Below, one piece after another: positions 61,308-64,000 of a DNA stretch of 64,000 bases. The notes beneath the pieces are model-generated. The model was not told the origin of the DNA, did not search any database, and saw only the letters and a program-made list of their open reading frames with translations. Numbering within the stretch: position 1 is the first letter of the stretch; the number at the start of each line of letters is the position of its first letter. A program made the position numbers and the translations under genes. Source of the stretch: Symbiodinium natans (taxonomy: Eukaryota; Sar; Dinophyceae; Suessiales; Symbiodiniaceae); the NCBI GenBank assembly GCA_905221605.1, contig CAJNDS010000235.1:1-64000 (forward strand), written 5' to 3'.

Positions 61308-64000
61308 ATGGCCGGGCCATACCGATATATAAGATCGTTGATGGCGGTCTCACTTAGGCCCTCCATCATGAACCCCATAGGATGGCCGCAATCGGCCGAG
61401 TGGCCTTGAAAGGCACGCAAGAAGCCAGCGTGCGAGGTATCCAACCTCGGTTTCCGCTGGTTGGCGTCGTGCGCGACCGCCTGGTTGTACTGGTTGATGG
61501 TGATGCCGAGTTGCTCGATCAACTCATCAACCGGGTAGAGGCCGCCCGGAGCGAACCGGCCTCTACAACCAGCTTCGCCGTGCCGCATGCATCGGACTAG
61601 CATACGCTGCACGTCGTCGATCGTGGGCGGGCCCTTTCGGCCCTTAGGGCCTGGACTCTTGCTCTTGCCCCTGCCCTTCGACCCTCCTCCACCCATCGCG
61701 GCACTGAGGCCCGCGGCTTTGCTGGACCTCCGATGGGCGAGGAAAACCTGACGCGCCCTTGAGCGGCCAGGACACGGCCCGCTGCAAGGGGCCGGTGTGC
61801 AGTAGTGGTAGGCAGCCGCTCCCGCGCGGCCAGGGCACGGCCCGCAGCGGGGCCTTGTGGTTGACCACGAAGGTCCGGGCGACCGATCGGTCGCTCCCGC
61901 GCGGTCTGGTCGCGACCCGCAGCGGGGCGCAGTGCACAGGCACGAACGCGGGGAGGGACTACCTACCCTAGGTTCTACAACACACTTGAACCGCTGCGGC
62001 GGGGGTTTGGGGAGTTTCCTTAAGGTCTGGGCTCTAAGGCTTCTAAGGCTTCTGCTTCGACCTTGGACCGAACCTCTAGGCCTGCTTGCAAAACACTGGC
62101 TGCGAGACAGAGGAACGAAGCTGCACGCAACGAACGACGAAAAATCCTTCTGCCCGCAGACCGGCGACCTGGGAAACGGCCCGCCCCAAAAACACCCGCC
62201 CTGAACACAGAAACACCCGAACAGCCCCAACATCCTGAGCATCAGAACGCGCGTGGGGTGATTCTGGTCTGAGCGCGCCGCGTCATGGTTCGCGCGCTTG
62301 GTGTTGTGCGCACCGCGAACGCCTAAGGCTTCAAGAGCAGACGACGCGCTCTGCGGAGCTGCGACTGCCCCTTTGGCGCACGCTTCGCGCACCGCCCCCT
62401 CGGCTTGGGCATCAGTGAAAAACTGCCCATCAATGACCCTACCCGTCCTAACAGTAAGATCATCCACGTAGGCTATCCACTCCTTAGTATACTTAAGGCG
62501 CCTACCTCTGCCGGGGGCATAGGCCCTATCAACCACAAAGTTGAAATCATCTGGGCCGTTAATCGGGCCAAAGGTGAGGCCGACAGGGAGATATTTCCCT
62601 GATCTTGCCACAATGGCCAACACCTCGCGAGCACGCTTGGTGTTCCTAATTTGATTAAACCCACTAACCGCATCCACGAAGGTATACCAAACCGAACCTA
62701 CTGCGGCGGCGAGCACATCGCTACCCCGCCGACAATAGTACGTGGAGCGCTTAATTCGGGCATTCACACGGCGGTAGTCAACCACCAAGCGTCGCTTCCT
62801 ATGCCGCTTGTAGCTGGGCATTTCCTTGGTCGGAAACGGCGCAGATCCCCAAGCCGAGCTGCCGCGGATCAACTGACCCCGCTTGCATTCTTCTTCAAGC
62901 TTGTCGTCGACCCATTGCGCGGACTCGCCCCTCAAACTGTGAGGCTGGGACGAGACCGGCGGCCCGGTGGGAATGCAGTCATGGGCGAACTTCACCGTGG
63001 TCCTGGTGGTGTCCTCCACCCAGAACCCAGCGGCCTTTCGCCGTACGACCTCCCTGACGGCTGCGATGTCAGCATCGGTCAGCCCTGGTCTGGTTGGTCC
63101 AGGCTCGATCTTCAAACCCGACCATACGAGGTCTCTATAGGCCTCGGTGCGCCTAGGATCCTCCGCGACCTTCTCGCCCGCAAGAGCATAGACCTCAAGG
63201 TCAGCCCGGACGGAATCCCAGTCCTTGGCGTCCGCCTTGGTTCGCCAAAACGCTTCCTTCTCAGCGGCATACTTATCCACCTCCTTATCCAGCTCCGCAC
63301 GCTCTGCTGGCGTGAGGTCCTCGCCCGAGCGCACGTCCGGGAGGGGAACGACTGGAGAGGGCTGTGGCGCAGCCGCGGCGCTATCCGCACCCGCAGTGGC
63401 TGGAAAGCTTTCAACTGCAGCGGTGCACAGCTCTTCTGCGCCCCTCAGACCAAGGTCCTGGAGTGATGCGCAGAAAGCCGCCCCTATGAGGTTGTAGTCG
63501 GCTTGCGCGCGCCCAACGTGCTTGTGCTGCACTGCGCCTAACGCATCCGGCCTACTACACCTCAAACCTACCGATTCTAAGCTGAAATCGGCGAGCCACA
63601 GGGCCCCGCTCTCAACGAGGTTGCCGCGGCCACTGGCCCGCGCGAACTGGCATATGTCAGCCCGCACGAAAGCCCAAGGCCAGCGTGGCTCCGCGAGCGT
63701 CCCAAACAAGGCGCCCCACTCCTCTAGCCGCCAGGGTTCCCACTCGCCTTTTTGTGCCTGCAAATGCAGCGCGACGTGGGCGCCCGCGCGCGTGCGTTCC
63801 TGCGCACACCGGACGACTAGCTGAAGGAAAGCCCGGGGCACATTCTTGCCCTCAAGCCCAATCACGAGCACCTTCGGCTCTGCGCGCGAAACAGCGCCGC
63901 TAATTGCCTCTAAGTGCCCTTCTGCGGCCAGGTTCCAGGCGATCCCGTAGGCCTGCTTGCCTTGCACAAAAGCTGGAACAACCCTGTACCCGTGCCTCCT
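61145..64000 (-). CDS. Retroelement copy B: Rossmann-like region, RT and Tpt1 N-terminal half, partial
   Basis: Open from the window's right edge. Contains the same VLVIGLEGKNVP segment, RT blocks through YVDDL (near 62460-62470), the truncated RT end, the run-on and the Tpt1-like N-terminus through HGTDLHVVPSLIQNG, ending at 61145 after the one-base deletion. Integrase lies beyond the window. Compared with copy A it lacks one codon (TTVKFAHD against TTVRKFAHD). Confidence 0.75.
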   Translation of the reverse strand, partial: RRHGYRVVPAFVQGKQAYGIAWNLAAEGHLEAISGAVSRAEPKVLVIGLEGKNVPRAFLQLVVRCAQERTRAGAHVALHLQAQKGEWEPWRLEEWGALFGTLAEPRWPWAFVRADICQFARASGRGNLVESGALWLADFSLESVGLRCSRPDALGAVQHKHVGRAQADYNLIGAAFCASLQDLGLRGAEELCTAAVESFPATAGADSAAAAPQPSPVVPLPDVRSGEDLTPAERAELDKEVDKYAAEKEAFWRTKADAKDWDSVRADLEVYALAGEKVAEDPRRTEAYRDLVWSGLKIEPGPTRPGLTDADIAAVREVVRRKAAGFWVEDTTRTTVKFAHDCIPTGPPVSSQPHSLRGESAQWVDDKLEEECKRGQLIRGSSAWGSAPFPTKEMPSYKRHRKRRLVVDYRRVNARIKRSTYYCRRGSDVLAAAVGSVWYTFVDAVSGFNQIRNTKRAREVLAIVARSGKYLPVGLTFGPINGPDDFNFVVDRAYAPGRGRRLKYTKEWIAYVDDLTVRTGRVIDGQFFTDAQAEGAVREACAKGAVAAPQSASSALEALGVRGAHNTKRANHDAARSDQNHPTRVLMLRMLGLFGCFCVQGGCFWGGPFPRSPVCGQKDFSSFVACSFVPLSRSQCFASRPRGSVQGRSRSLRSLRAQTLRKLPKPPPQRFKCVVEPRVGSPSPRSCLCTAPRCGSRPDRAGATDRSPGPSWSTTRPRCGPCPGRAGAAAYHYCTPAPCSGPCPGRSRARQVFLAHRRSSKAAGLSAAMGGGGSKGRGKSKSPGPKGRKGPPTIDDVQRMLVRCMRHGEAGCRGRFAPGGLYPVDELIEQLGITINQYNQAVAHDANQRKPRLDTSHAGFLRAFQGHSADCGHPMGFMMEGLSETAINDLIYRYGPAMWHGTDLHVVPSLIQNGLIPGGGPGGRLGVHYVLGHCPTQWEDGRRGFRRGSTA

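Larger units (their letters stand above)
56435..64000 (-). mobile_element. Retroelement copy B, cut by the window end
   Basis: Aligns base for base with 46631 to about 54205. The offset is 9804 to about 49685, 9809 to about 50640, 9796 to about 51354, 9795 to about 53215, then 9792. Substitutions are sparse. Either a tandem second insertion or an alternative haplotype placed beside the first. Confidence 0.85.

Overview
The window looks like nuclear DNA of a dinoflagellate, probably a suessialean or Symbiodiniaceae-type alga. The reasons are: hundreds of copies of the plant/dinoflagellate telomere heptamer TTTAGGG scattered through the interior; genes cut into tiny exons whose introns start with GC or GA as well as GT and end AG|G; tandem multi-domain coding; retroelements carrying domains known from dinoflagellate genomes; and a possible relic of the dinoflagellate spliced leader. 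This identification is an inference from sequence style and was not tested by a search.

Layout. 1-527 is a pyrimidine microsatellite. 1371-5047 (+) is a gene I could assemble exon by exon: nine exons giving a 211-residue thiopurine-methyltransferase-family protein, with several introns filled by TTTAGGG/CCCTAAA arrays. From 5 to 21 kb the same intron-like repeat matrix continues. It holds a SpoVS-domain gene (exons from 12704 to 16650, +), a series of isolated exon-like islands on the + strand, and a family of 50-145 bp palindromic MITE/introner-like elements. 21.3-29.6 kb (+) is a decayed DIRS-type tyrosine-recombinase retroelement (viroplasmin-like ORF, Gag-like ORF, RT, RNase H, methyltransferase-like domain, recombinase) with several frameshifts. 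29.8-31.64 kb is a large imperfect inverted repeat.

33.3-38.1 kb (+) is a 1600-residue polyprotein of six tandem FkbM-type methyltransferase domains, with a 107-bp palindromic intron just upstream. 38.1-46.2 kb is again repeat matrix with exon islands, several microsatellites and an 800-bp AT tract.

46.2-64 kb (minus strand) holds two nearly identical copies of a large retroelement. They are offset by about 9.8 kb and separated by a 100-N assembly gap. Reading 5'->3' on the minus strand the coding order is: DD35E integrase with an HHCC finger, reverse transcriptase (YVDD), Tpt1/KptA-like RNA 2'-phosphotransferase domain, C2H2 finger, two RanBP2-type fingers, a membrane segment, a SWIM finger, and a PLD-like nuclease domain. 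Each copy is broken by small indels at different places, so together they show the unbroken reading frame.

Most hypothetical reading frames in the first 46 kb are low-complexity translations of repeats and were left out. Exon calls depend on protein-like translation, the AG|G acceptor and phase agreement; transcript data would be the decisive test.
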